Shown here: piece by piece, positions 27,067-36,293 of the stretch
How positions within the stretch are numbered: the first letter of the stretch is position 1
Layout: each line of letters begins with the position of its first letter
Source of the DNA: Pseudomonadota bacterium
GTDB lineage: Bacteria; Pseudomonadota; Gammaproteobacteria; Steroidobacterales; Steroidobacteraceae
Length of the DNA: 64,000 nt
Assembly (NCBI GenBank): GCA_016703895.1
Contig: JADJBE010000001.1
Span: 497,501 to 561,500 of the forward strand
Reading direction: 5' to 3'
Program-made: the position numbers and the translations under genes
The notes under the pieces: generated by a model
What the model saw: only the letters and a program-made list of their open reading frames with translations
Databases searched by the model: none
What the model was told of the DNA's origin: nothing

Positions 27067-29840
27067 CGCTTGCGCTGATCGTCATACTGCCGTTCGTCGC
27101 CGGCGCAGTCTTGCTGGCAACCGCAAACGCGGCCCGGCTGCTGTCCGCGACGATTGCGTTGCTGTTCACCATAGCGGCAGGCGCATTGCTCGCGCTACAA
27201 ATTCCCGCAGTCGCATCAGGTGCAGTCCTGGCTGCCGGTTGGGACTGGTTGCCGCTGCCCGGCGCGCGCTTCGGCTTCCGACTCGACGGCCTTGCAGCGA
27301 TGTTCGCCGGCATGGTGCTCGTACTGGGCGCATTGATCATCATGTACGCGCGCTACTACCTGTCGGCGCGAGATCCGATCGCGCGCTTCTATGCTTTTTT
27401 CATGTTGTTCATGGGCTCGATGCTCGGCGTCGTGCTCGCCGACAACCTGATCCTGCTAGCAGTGTTTTGGGAGCTCACGAGCCTCAGTTCGTTCCTGTTG
27501 ATCGGCTATTGGCAATACCGCAGTGACGCACGCCAGGGCGCCCGGCTGGCGCTCACGATCACCGGTCTCGGCGGGCTGGCGCTGCTGGGCGGTGTGCTGA
27601 TCATTGGCCACATCGTTGGCGACTATTCGCTCGATTCAGTCCTTGCTGCCGGTGATCAGATCCGCGCCAGCTCACTGTACCTCCCGGCGCTGATCTTGGT
27701 GCTGTTAGGGGTGTTCACTAAGTCCGCGCAGTTTCCGTTTCATTTCTGGCTGCCGCACGCCATGGCGGCGCCCACACCGGTCTCTGCCTACCTACATTCC
27801 GCCACCATGGTCAAAGCAGGCGTGTTCCTGCTCGCGCGCCTCTATCCAGCACTGTCGGGCACCGAAGCCTGGTTCTTCATCGTCAGCGGCGCCGGACTGC
27901 TGACACTGCTGATCGGCGCCTACACAGCCGTTTTCCAGCATGACCTGAAGGGTTTGTTGGCGTATTCCACTATCAGCCATCTGGGACTGATCACGCTGTT
28001 GTTTGGCCTCAACTCCCCCATGGCGGCCGTAGCCGGCATCTTCCACATTCTCAATCACGCTACGTTCAAGGCGTCCCTGTTCATGGCGGCAGGCATCATC
28101 GACCACGAATCCGGTTCGCGCGACATGCGCAAACTGAACGGGCTGTGGCGACTGATGCCAATGACCGCAGTGCTCGCCATCGTCGCATCCGCAGCGATGG
28201 CCGGTGTGCCGTTGCTGAATGGTTTTTTGTCGAAGGAACTGTTCTTCGGGGAAACTCTGGCGTTCGAAGGACATAGAGCACTCGAGTTCGGTGTGCCGCT
28301 ACTCGCCACGCTCGCAGCAGCGTTCAGCGTCACCTACTCGATGCGGTTTATCCATGACGTTTTCTGGAACGGCGAGCCGCAAGGCCTGCCGCGGCAACCG
28401 CATGATCCGCCCAAGTGGATGCTCGTACCCGTGGCGGTACTGGTCTGCCTCTGTCTGTTGGTCGGCATACTGCCGAACACAACGATCGAACCCATTCTCC
28501 AGTTCAGCGCCGGCGCGGTCCTCGGCGGACCACCGCCGGAGTTCACGATCAAGATCTGGCATGGCATCAACTGGCCACTCGCCATGAGCGTGGCCGCGAT
28601 GGTCGCGGGCGCGATTTTCTATCTGCTGTTGCAGCGTCTGTTCTCGCTGCACGACATCGTGCATTTGCCGCGCGGCGGCAAAGAGCTCTTCGACGCACTG
28701 ATCAATCGGTCGCTGGCGATGGCTCGCAGCCTGACAGGACGTTTGCAGAGCGGGCATTTGCAGCATTCCCTCGCGATCATTTTCCTGATTGCCACGGTCG
28801 CTGCCGCCTTGCCTCTCGCACCCGGACTTTCATACGGCCACACACCGCTCACGCCGGTCTCGTTGCCTGCGGTGATCCTCTGGGCAGTGGGTTGCGTGGC
28901 AACTCTGTCGATTGCATTCCTGTATGCCAGGCGGTTGGTTGCGCTGGTTGCCATCGGCGTCGTCGGCCTGATCGTCAGTCTGGCCTTTGCCGTCTTTTCG
29001 GCGCCAGACCTCGCGCTGACGCAGTTGCTGGTCGAGGTTGTCACCGTCATTCTGATGCTGCTGGCGCTGTACTACCTGCCATTCGAATCACCGCCGGAAC
29101 GCAATTCACCACCGCGTTGGCGAGACGCGATGCTAGCCGGGCTGATCGGCACCGGCATCACCGCCATTACCTATGCAATCCTGACTCGCCCGACAGCGTC
29201 CATTGCGGACTATTTTCTGCAGAAGTCGTTACCCGAGGGCTTTGGCACCAACGTCGTGAACGTGATCCTGGTGGACTTCCGCGCGCTGGACACCTTGGGT
29301 GAAGTCACCGTCGTCGCGATCGCAGCCTTGATCGTGGCGGGTGTACTCAGAATGATCGTCCCTCGCGTCGTACCCGAACAGCCCGAGGCCGGCACCTACG
29401 CACCAGTGTCGTTGTTCCTGGAATTCATCGCACGGGTGCTCCTGCCGCTGGCAATTCTGGTGTCGCTATACATGTTTTTGCGTGGCCACAACGAACCGGG
29501 CGGCGGCTTCATCGCCGGGCTCGTGATAGCCGTTGCACTGCTGGTGCCCTATTTGGCGAGTGGCGCCAAGACCGTCGAAGCGCGGCTACCGCTCAACTAC
29601 GAGGCTATCCTTGGCGCTGGTCTGATCATCGCGGCGCTGACCGGGGCGGGCAGTATGCTGTTTGGACATCCGATACTCACCAGTAGTTACTGGTCACCCG
29701 AGTTACCCGTGCTTGGCAAGATCCCGTTTGCCACCGCCATGCTGTTCGACCTGGGCGTCTATCTCACCGTGCTCGGCGGCGTGATGTTGGCGCTGGTGCG
29801 TCTTGGCAAGGTGCATGCGCCCACTAGGGAGGGCAACTGA
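27063..29840 (+). CDS. mrpA: Mrp-type cation/proton antiporter subunit A fused to B
   Basis: A 925-residue membrane protein. The first 650 residues are the NuoL-like antiporter subunit, with the complex I-type motif FWELTSLSSFLLIGYW, the PFHFWLPHAMAAPTPVSAYLHSATMVKAG helix and a Lys/His relay. The rest is an MrpB-type region (APDLALTQLLVEVVTVILMLLALYYLPF, then RGHNEPGGGFIAGL), so A and B are one chain, as in PhaAB-type complexes. It works with C-G subunits as a Na+(K+)/H+ antiporter for pH and sodium tolerance. It overlaps the exchanger gene by 4 bp and mrpC by 1 bp. Confidence 0.94.
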   Translation: MTLALIVILPFVAGAVLLATANAARLLSATIALLFTIAAGALLALQIPAVASGAVLAAGWDWLPLPGARFGFRLDGLAAMFAGMVLVLGALIIMYARYYLSARDPIARFYAFFMLFMGSMLGVVLADNLILLAVFWELTSLSSFLLIGYWQYRSDARQGARLALTITGLGGLALLGGVLIIGHIVGDYSLDSVLAAGDQIRASSLYLPALILVLLGVFTKSAQFPFHFWLPHAMAAPTPVSAYLHSATMVKAGVFLLARLYPALSGTEAWFFIVSGAGLLTLLIGAYTAVFQHDLKGLLAYSTISHLGLITLLFGLNSPMAAVAGIFHILNHATFKASLFMAAGIIDHESGSRDMRKLNGLWRLMPMTAVLAIVASAAMAGVPLLNGFLSKELFFGETLAFEGHRALEFGVPLLATLAAAFSVTYSMRFIHDVFWNGEPQGLPRQPHDPPKWMLVPVAVLVCLCLLVGILPNTTIEPILQFSAGAVLGGPPPEFTIKIWHGINWPLAMSVAAMVAGAIFYLLLQRLFSLHDIVHLPRGGKELFDALINRSLAMARSLTGRLQSGHLQHSLAIIFLIATVAAALPLAPGLSYGHTPLTPVSLPAVILWAVGCVATLSIAFLYARRLVALVAIGVVGLIVSLAFAVFSAPDLALTQLLVEVVTVILMLLALYYLPFESPPERNSPPRWRDAMLAGLIGTGITAITYAILTRPTASIADYFLQKSLPEGFGTNVVNVILVDFRALDTLGEVTVVAIAALIVAGVLRMIVPRVVPEQPEAGTYAPVSLFLEFIARVLLPLAILVSLYMFLRGHNEPGGGFIAGLVIAVALLVPYLASGAKTVEARLPLNYEAILGAGLIIAALTGAGSMLFGHPILTSSYWSPELPVLGKIPFATAMLFDLGVYLTVLGGVMLALVRLGKVHAPTREGN

Positions 29841-30184
29841 TGGAACTGCTACTCGCCAGCGGCATTGGCCTGCTCGCGGCGGTCGGCATCTTCCTGATGC
29901 TGCGTGCCCGCACGTTCGACGTCGTCTTGGGCCTCACACTGCTCTCTTACGCGGTCAACCTGTTCATCTTCGCGACCGGTCGCCTGAGTATCGGCAAGGC
30001 GCCACTCATCGCGCCTGGCGTCGAGCCGTCGCTCAGCAACTATGCCGACCCGCTACCCCAAGCCTTGGTGTTGACAGCCATCGTGATCGGCTTTGCCATG
30101 ACCGCTGTCTTGCTGGTGCTGGCGGTCCGCGGCTACGCCGACCACGGCACTGATCAAGTCGACGCGCGGGAGCCGCGCGCATGA
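29840..30184 (+). CDS. mrpC: Mrp antiporter subunit C (NuoK-like)
   Basis: A 114-residue protein with three helices and the NuoK-type buried Glu region. ELLLASGIGLLAAVGIFLML, FDVVLGLTLLSYAVNLFIFA and PLPQALVLTAIVIGFAMTAVLLVL are the three segments, and PQALVLTAIVIG is the conserved MrpC signature. Its ATG shares a base with the mrpA stop, and its end overlaps mrpD by 4 bp. It is essential for antiporter assembly in studied Mrp systems (family knowledge). Confidence 0.93.
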   Translation: MELLLASGIGLLAAVGIFLMLRARTFDVVLGLTLLSYAVNLFIFATGRLSIGKAPLIAPGVEPSLSNYADPLPQALVLTAIVIGFAMTAVLLVLAVRGYADHGTDQVDAREPRA

Positions 30185-31740
30185 TGCATTTGCCCGCACT
30201 GCCGATCTTGATTCCACTGCTCACCGGTGGTTTGCTGATCGTCCTCGGCAAGTTGCCGCTGGCCGTGCATCGGCTCGTCGCCGGCCTGACAGTACTTGCG
30301 GTACTGGTCGTGGTGTTAGCGCTGGCGAGCGCCACCGTGGACGGCACCGTGCTGGCGTACGTCGCTGGCAACTGGCTGTCACCATTCGGCATTGTGCTTG
30401 CCGTGGACCGGCTGACCGTTGTGATGTTGCTGGTCGCGACACTGGCTGTGCTCGCTTGTCTGTCAAGCGCCACGGATGGCGAGGACACACGTGCGCCCCA
30501 TTTCCATGCGCTGTTGTGCTTGCAGCTTGCGGGGCTGAGCGGCGCGTTTCTGACAGTTGACCTGTTCAATCTTTTTGTGTTTTTCGAGTTGCTGCTGATT
30601 TCGTCGTATGCGTTGCTGCTGCATGCCGGCGGCGGCGACCGTGTGACCGCTACCACTCACTATCTAGTCGTCAATCTGGTGGGCTCGGCGCTGTTTCTGA
30701 TTGCCGTTGCGATGTTATATGGCGTCACTGGTACGCTCAATCTGGCCGATCTCGCGCGACGCTTGCCGCAGCTCGCCGCCACCGATCTGCCGCTGGCCGA
30801 GAGCGGGCTGCTGCTGCTGTTGGTCGTGTTCGGTATCAAGGCTGCCATGGCGCCGCTGTATTTCTGGCTGCCTGGTACATATCACGCAGCGTCGACACCC
30901 GTGGCAGCACTGTTCGCGGTGTTCACGAAAGTGGGCATATACTGCATCGTGCGCGTCTTCAATACCCTGAGCGATACGCCCGAGGTGCTGACTGTAGTCG
31001 CTCGCTACCTACTGCCACTGGGATTGATCACACTGGTATTGGGTGCGATCGGCGTACTCGCCGCACGCGATCTGCGAGCCATGGCGGCATCCCTGATCAT
31101 CGTCTCGAGCGGAACGATGCTTGCATCGCTCGGTTTTTTTGCCAGCGAAACAACCGCTGCTGCCCTCTACTACCTCGTGCATAGCACGTTCGCTGGCGCC
31201 ACATTCTTTCTGGTCGCGGGACTAGTGCGCCTCGCCCGTGGTGAGCATGAGGACGCGCTTAACATTGGCACGCCGCTGTTGCGCGCCGGTTTTCTTGGGG
31301 CAATGTTCTTTGCCAGCGCGATGACATCAGCCGGTCTGCCGCCCACCTCCGGATTCATCGCCAAGCTCGGACTGCTCGCCAGCAGCGCGGACCTGGCCGC
31401 CGGATTCTGGCTCTGGGCGGTCGTACTCGCCGGTAGCCTGGTGGCGCTAGTAGCCATCGCGCGCGCCGGCAGCTTGATCTTTTGGCGCCCATTGACAGCC
31501 GACCATCTACAGCTCGCCTCACTCACGCCGCCGTTGCGAAACACAACGCCGATTGCGACGCTGCGAGCGTCTCGTGGCACCACGACGGCCGCCGTGTTTC
31601 TGCTCGTGTGTGGCGCCACTTTGACGATCATGGCGGCACCCGTGCAACGCTACCTGACTGCGGCGGCGACCGCACTGGCATCGCCTGGGGCATATATTGA
31701 CGCGGTTCTATCAGCCCCGCGTGTGGAGCGCCGGCCATGA
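30181..31740 (+). CDS. mrpD: Mrp antiporter subunit D (NuoN/NuoM-like)
   Basis: A 519-residue antiporter-like membrane subunit with about fourteen helices. Recognisable are DLFNLFVFFELLLISSYALLLHAGG, the proton-channel helix FGIKAAMAPLYFWLPGTYHAASTPVAALFAVFTKVGIY and SAGLPPTSGFIAKLGLL. The Glu of VFFELLL and the Lys of GIKAAM are the conserved charged residues of this family. It overlaps mrpC and mrpE by 4 bp each. Together with MrpA it provides the ion-translocating pathways. Confidence 0.94.
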   Translation: MMHLPALPILIPLLTGGLLIVLGKLPLAVHRLVAGLTVLAVLVVVLALASATVDGTVLAYVAGNWLSPFGIVLAVDRLTVVMLLVATLAVLACLSSATDGEDTRAPHFHALLCLQLAGLSGAFLTVDLFNLFVFFELLLISSYALLLHAGGGDRVTATTHYLVVNLVGSALFLIAVAMLYGVTGTLNLADLARRLPQLAATDLPLAESGLLLLLVVFGIKAAMAPLYFWLPGTYHAASTPVAALFAVFTKVGIYCIVRVFNTLSDTPEVLTVVARYLLPLGLITLVLGAIGVLAARDLRAMAASLIIVSSGTMLASLGFFASETTAAALYYLVHSTFAGATFFLVAGLVRLARGEHEDALNIGTPLLRAGFLGAMFFASAMTSAGLPPTSGFIAKLGLLASSADLAAGFWLWAVVLAGSLVALVAIARAGSLIFWRPLTADHLQLASLTPPLRNTTPIATLRASRGTTTAAVFLLVCGATLTIMAAPVQRYLTAAATALASPGAYIDAVLSAPRVERRP

Positions 31741-32243
31741 AGCGACTTTTGCCGACACCTTACATGAGCCTCGTGATTTTTGTGTTCTGGCTATTGCTGA
31801 ACAGCACAGTCGACCCGGCCCACATACTGTTAGCAGCGATACTCGCCGTCGTGCTGCCACTGACGTTGCGGTCATTCTGGCCACCCGCGGGTCGCATCGG
31901 CAGCGCTCTGACGATCGTGCGATTGGCACGCCGTGTGCTGCTCGATATTGCGATTGCCAGCTTCGATGTCGCGCGGCGCATCCTCGGGCCAGAGCGCGAA
32001 CTCACACCGCGATTCATCTGGGTGCCGATCGAACTCGACAACCAACTTGCGATCGAAGCGCTCGCCGGGATCATTTCACTCACACCGGGAACCATCACCG
32101 CGGACGTGACCGAGGACCGACGCTATTTGCTGGTCCATGCGCTGGATGTGGAAGATGAAGCGGCGCTGGTGCAGCAGATCCGGACACGCTATGAGTTACC
32201 CTTGAGGCAGATTTTTCCGCCAAACACGGAGCGTCAGGCATGA
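31737..32243 (+). CDS. mrpE: Mrp antiporter subunit E
   Basis: A 168-residue protein with two or three N-terminal helices (PYMSLVIFVFWLLLNS, DPAHILLAAILAVVLPL) and a cytoplasmic domain with the family motif SLTPGTITADVTEDRRYLLVHALD. MrpE is the least conserved Mrp subunit, but this block is diagnostic. It overlaps both neighbours by 4 bp, so the operon is tightly coupled. Confidence 0.92.
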   Translation: MKRLLPTPYMSLVIFVFWLLLNSTVDPAHILLAAILAVVLPLTLRSFWPPAGRIGSALTIVRLARRVLLDIAIASFDVARRILGPERELTPRFIWVPIELDNQLAIEALAGIISLTPGTITADVTEDRRYLLVHALDVEDEAALVQQIRTRYELPLRQIFPPNTERQA

Positions 32244-32782
32244 TCGTGGTCGCCGCCAACATCGCACTGGTACTACTGGCGATCGCGATGCTGCTGTGCT
32301 GCTTCCGTCTGTTGCGCGGCCCCGATGTCGCTGATCGGATTCTGGCGCTCGACACGCTCTATGTGAATGCGCTCGCCATGCTGATCGTGCTGGGCATTCG
32401 TCTCGACAATCCAATTTATTTCGAAACGGCCCTGGTCATCGGCATGCTGGGATTCGTCGGCACCGTCGTGCTGTCGAAGTACCTCATTCGCGGCGATATC
32501 GGACTCGCCAAGCTCAGCGATTTCTATCTGCGCCTGCACGGCCCAGCCAAGGCCACCACCATGGGCGTGGGCAGCGCGCTGGTCGCTTCCAGCCTTTATT
32601 TCTCGGTGTTTGGCGAATCCATCAGCGTCCACGAGGTGCTGGTGGCCGCGTTCCTGTTCATGTCGGCCCCGGTGAGCGCACACATGGTGATCAAGGCGGT
32701 GCTCAAGAACGAGAGCGATCGTCACCGAATGCCCCCATCGCGGCCCGACTCCGTCAGTGAATCGCGCCCCGTCAGTCGCTAG
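32240..32782 (+). CDS. Apparent fusion of Mrp antiporter subunits F and G
   Basis: A 180-residue chain. Residues 1 to about 88 are MrpF: three helices with RLLRGPDVADRILALDTL and LGFVGTVVLSKYLIRGD. Directly after comes MrpG sequence, KLSDFYLRLHGPAKATTMGVGSALVA, and a last helix (LVAAFLFMSAPVSAHMVIK). MrpG normally starts with one more membrane helix and its own ATG. Here that helix and the start are absent, and the frame is continuous. This is either a natural F-G fusion missing G helix 1, or a deletion that fused them. No separate mrpG follows. The gene ends by overlapping the convergent VOC gene by 11 bp. Confidence 0.85.
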   Translation: MIVVAANIALVLLAIAMLLCCFRLLRGPDVADRILALDTLYVNALAMLIVLGIRLDNPIYFETALVIGMLGFVGTVVLSKYLIRGDIGLAKLSDFYLRLHGPAKATTMGVGSALVASSLYFSVFGESISVHEVLVAAFLFMSAPVSAHMVIKAVLKNESDRHRMPPSRPDSVSESRPVSR

Positions 32783-33407
32783 AGCCGGCAGGCCGCGCGG
32801 TACCCGCCGCCGTGCCTAACAACTTGTTCAATTCGATGTAGTTCCCATCCGCGTCCCACACCGCGCTGAAGAGCACCGGAATCTTGCCAGCGCCCCCGGG
32901 TGCCGGGTACTCGATGAGCGTCGGTCGCGTCTCGACTTTGACGTTGGCGGTTGACTCGATCGTGGCAAAACGTCGGTCGAGGTCGGCCACGTTCATGACG
33001 ATGATCAGCTGTCCCGGCATCGCTTTGGCGAACTGTGGCTCCGGCTGGGGCGGAATGTTCAAACGCTGCATCAGCCCCAGCACACCAATGAACGTATCGT
33101 TAGCCCGCAGGAGCACCAGCCGCACGGTCGGGCTCTTGGCCTTGCCATCCGCATCGGTCCCACCACCGATCAGCTCGTCGTAAATGACATTCAGGCCCAG
33201 CGCGTCGCGGTAAAGCGGCAAAGACTTGTCGATATCGCGCACCACCAGCGTTGTCCGCCGGATATCCACCGGGATGCGGCTGGCCTCTGGGACCGGCGCT
33301 GCGATAGCAGTCGCCATGACGACCCAAACAAACGCCATGGCACAAACAAGCAGAGGCAGCCTTGCGTGACGCATTGGCTTACTCATCGCGTTAGTTGAGT
33401 ATTTCAT
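32772..33407 (-). CDS. Exported VOC family protein
   Basis: Up to 211 residues with an N-terminal signal sequence (ARLPLLVCAMAFVWVVMATAIA), unusual for the VOC fold, which is mostly cytoplasmic. The fold is seen in RRTTLVVRDIDKSLPLYRDALGL and IVMNVADLDRRFATIE, ending with VWDADGNYIELNKL, which carries the metal-ligand Glu of the second half. Two other methionines (residues 8 and 12) could be the start. Substrate unknown. It diverges from the damaged UbiD-like gene. Confidence 0.82.
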   Translation of the reverse strand: MKYSTNAMSKPMRHARLPLLVCAMAFVWVVMATAIAAPVPEASRIPVDIRRTTLVVRDIDKSLPLYRDALGLNVIYDELIGGGTDADGKAKSPTVRLVLLRANDTFIGVLGLMQRLNIPPQPEPQFAKAMPGQLIIVMNVADLDRRFATIESTANVKVETRPTLIEYPAPGGAGKIPVLFSAVWDADGNYIELNKLLGTAAGTARPAGSSD

Positions 33408-33477
33408 GGCGCAAGCGTATCACCATGTAGCCTCCAAGGCAGCGACCGCCCGCCTAGCGGCGCAATGCTGCTTTACC

Positions 33478-33495
33478 GCGACTGCCAGCAGTCGC
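33478..33495. promoter_or_regulatory. Inverted repeat upstream of the UbiD-like gene
   Basis: GCGACTG-CCAG-CAGTCGC is a perfect 7-bp inverted repeat ending 32 bp before the UbiD-like ATG (33528). It is in the VOC/UbiD divergent gap and could be an operator or a small hairpin in the leader. No regulator gene is adjacent. Confidence 0.4.
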
Positions 33496-33527
33496 ACCTT
33501 CAATGCACGAACCAACCGGAGCCCGCC

Positions 33528-35087
33528 ATGCCCCACGACGAATCGTTGTTTCACGTTTCCCGCCGCGGATTCCTCGCCAGCAGCGGTGCCGCTGGCGCGC
33601 TTGCTGCCGCCGATGCGGCTTTGGCCCGCGCACAGGCGGAGGGCCAGCTTGCCGCAACCCCACCCGCCACGCGCCGCGACAAACCGGCAGTCGAAGGCTG
33701 GACCGTCGGACGCTTCGATTCCATGCGCGACTAAGTTCGCGAGCTGGACCGCCGCGGGCTGCTGCTGAAACTACGCAACATCGATCTCGACGCCTACCAA
33801 GGCACCGCGCTCATGTATCGACTGGTCGACCACTTCGGCGTGTACGAAGCACCCACGCTGTACATGGAAAACGTCAAGATCGACGGCAAGTGGATGAAGG
33901 GGCCCGTCATTAGCAACCACTATGGGCATTGGGACACCAAGTGCCTGGTGTTTGGCATGAACCCGGTGGCGGGCGATCACTACGCCACTTATTACAAGAC
34001 GATGGCCCGCGTCGAGCAGATACTCGAGAAAGGTGTTTTTCCGGAACAACCCTACGCGGAAGTCACCGCTGCGCGCGCACCCGTGAAGGAAGTAATTCTG
34101 CGCGGCGATCAGATCGATCTCGGCAGTTTTCCCTTTCTCTGGTCTAACCCTGGCGACTCGGGTCGTTACGTCAATTCCGGATCGGTCCACACCGAAGATG
34201 TCGAGCTCGGCAAGAATTTCGGCACCTATCGTTGCGAGATAAAAGGACCGCGCATGCTGGGTATCAGCCCCGAGCCGAATCAGAGCGGCTGGAAGATGTT
34301 CATGAAAAAGAAGGAGCGCGGCGACCAGGTCGCGCAGGTCGCCATCGTGTTAGGACAAGACCCGATCATGTGGGTGGTGTCTTCTTCCAAACTGGCGCGC
34401 GGCAAGACCGATGAGTATCGAATGGTGAGCGCGATCAGGGGCAAGCCAATCGAACTCGTCAAATGCGAGACGCTCGACATGCTGATCCCGGCGCATGCGG
34501 AGATGGTGATCGAAGGCGAGGTACCGCTCGATCAGGCCATGAAACCCGAAGGGCCCTTCGGAGAAAGGTACGGTTATATGGGTCAGAAGAAGGACGAAAA
34601 CTTCTGGATGAACGTCAACTGCGTCACTCATCGACGCAACCCCTGGATCGTCAACATCTACGCCGGCGTGACGCGCGGCTTCCCGACCGCACCACTGGAG
34701 CAACTGTCGCTCAGCACGATGCAGCGCTTCGTACCGAACGCGCGCATGATCCATTCACCCGTGGAGGCGACCGGGCTCACCATCGTCAGTTTCAAGAAGT
34801 AGAAGGCCGGCGAAGCGCTCGAGATCGGCTCACGCTGGCAGCCGCAGCCCGCCAGCGCCATCATTCCGGAATCCCGCGGCATGCCGCTCGATCCCTCACT
34901 GACCAACAAGCCCATGACTAGCAAGATCGTGATCGACGCCACCCGTCAGTGGCCCGAAGAAGGCGGACCGGAGCACTACCAGTCGCTCAACCGTGCGATG
35001 CTCGAGGAACTGGCACCGGATTCGTTTAACGAGGTTGAGGCAAACTGGAAGAAATGGGTCGGCAACTGGCGACCGCCGGGTCGTTAG
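33528..35087 (+). pseudogene. UbiD family decarboxylase with Tat signal, two in-frame stops
   Basis: One frame codes for a complete UbiD-like protein of about 519 residues, but it is interrupted by TAA at 33732 and TAG at 34800. The N-terminus has a twin-arginine signal (SRRGFLASSGAAG), unexpected for a prenylated-FMN decarboxylase. Between the stops are typical UbiD blocks: NHYGHWDTKCLVFGMNP, PFLWSNPGDSGRYVNSG, GPFGERYGYMG and RNPWIVNIYAGVTRGFPTAPLEQ. After the second stop the frame continues KAGEALEIGSRW and ITSKIV-like sequence. The frame is otherwise intact, so the changes look like point mutations (or base errors) rather than indels. UbiD enzymes (de)carboxylate aromatic or unsaturated acids. 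Confidence 0.82.
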
Positions 35088-35091
35088 TCCG

Positions 35092-35858
35092 ATGCGCGTG
35101 TTGCTGCGGACAGCTCTGTCTATCGTTGCAGTGCTCGCTGCCAGCGCCGTTATTCCTGTGGCGTCTGCCGCTGATGCCGTGCGGCCGCCAACCGTGTTAG
35201 TGATCGGCGCGACCGGCGAGACCGGCCTCGAGACGATGGCAGCCGCGCAAGCAGCGGGTTTGCAAACCCGAGGTCTGACCCGTGATCGAGCACTGGCCGT
35301 CGCCACTCACCCTGGTCTCGACTGGTTCGAGGTGGATGTGCGTGATCCGCGCGCCTGGCAGATGCCTTGCGGGACGTGCGTATGTGATCGCCACGATTGG
35401 CGCGCCGGCCGCCACGGGAGCTGACTCACCGCAGTTCATCGACTACCTCGGCGTGGTCAACGCGATCGACGCTGCTGTGGATGCCGACGTGCAGCATTTC
35501 GTCCTGATTTCATCCGGTGCCGCCGGCCCACATCGCGAACCCCCGCCTGACACCTCGACTGGGCTTCGTGCTGCTGTGGAAAACACTGGCCGAAAACCAC
35601 CTCAAGGCCAGCGGTCTCGACTACACCATCATCGGGCCGGGCGGACTTTACGGCACGCCGGCACGGACCGCCGGCCTGGTGCTGATGCCGCGCAGTGAGT
35701 ATCGCGCTGCCAATGTGTCGCGCGGCGATGTGGCGCGGGTCGCAGTCGATGCGCTCCGCAATGACGCTGCCGTTGGCAAGAGCTTCGCGCTGATCAATAG
35801 CGACGCAGCGACCACCGAGACTTAACGCGACCAGCTCGCAGCGCTACCGCTCGACGCC
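35092..35858 (+). pseudogene. NAD(P)-binding SDR (NmrA-like), multiply frameshifted
   Basis: A secreted or membrane-tethered Rossmann protein in pieces. It begins with a signal-like sequence (ALSIVAVLAASAVIPVASA) and the nucleotide motif VLVIGATGETGLET. One-base deletions near 35355 and 35378 must be repaired to read RALADALRDVAYVIATIGAP, and one extra base near 35530 to reach SGAAGHIANPRLTPRLG and the active-site-like WKTLAENHLKASGLDYTIIGPGGLYG. An in-frame TAA at 35823 precedes RDQLAALPLD, the usual C-terminal helix of this family. Four separate lesions make this the most damaged gene in the window. It follows the UbiD-like gene by 4 bp. Confidence 0.78.
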
Positions 35859-36291
35859 AGCGACACCACAGCGATCGAGAGCCTCGCGTGGCTTGCCGGA
35901 CATTGGACACGCGCCGGTCAAGGTGCAACGCTCGAAGAACTCTGGCTGCCGGCCAACGCCGGCATCATGCTCGGCGTCAATCGCAGCGTCACTGCCGATG
36001 GCAAGCGCGCGTTCGAACAGCTGCAGATCGAAGAGCGTGCCGATGGGGTCTACTACCTGGCCGCACCTGGCGGCGGCACCGCAACCGAGTTCAAGCTCGT
36101 TGTCAGCGAGCCGCGACGGGCGGTGTTCGAGAACGCCGCATGATTTTCCGCAGCGCATCGAGTATCAACGCGCCAACGATTCACTGACCGCTCGCGTCTC
36201 CGGCATGGTCGATGGCAAAGCAGCGGCGCTGAGCTGGACCTGGCGTTTGCAGCAGCGTCTGCGTGCACCCTATCTCGCCCCTGAACAATAA
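35859..36291 (+). pseudogene. DUF6265 domain, fused in frame to the broken SDR and frameshifted
   Basis: The sequence runs on from the SDR tail without any start codon and shows the DUF6265 pattern: LAWLAGHW, EELWLPANAGIMLGVNRSV and, after one missing base at about 36141, HDFPQRIEYQRANDSLTARVSG. Adding one C there makes ENAAHDFP, the conserved block. Function of the family is unknown; members are usually short secreted proteins. Here the original gene seems to have been an SDR-DUF6265 fusion, or two genes joined by loss of a start. It ends 2 bp before the convergent glycerophosphodiesterase. Confidence 0.72.
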
Positions 36292-36293
36292 CT

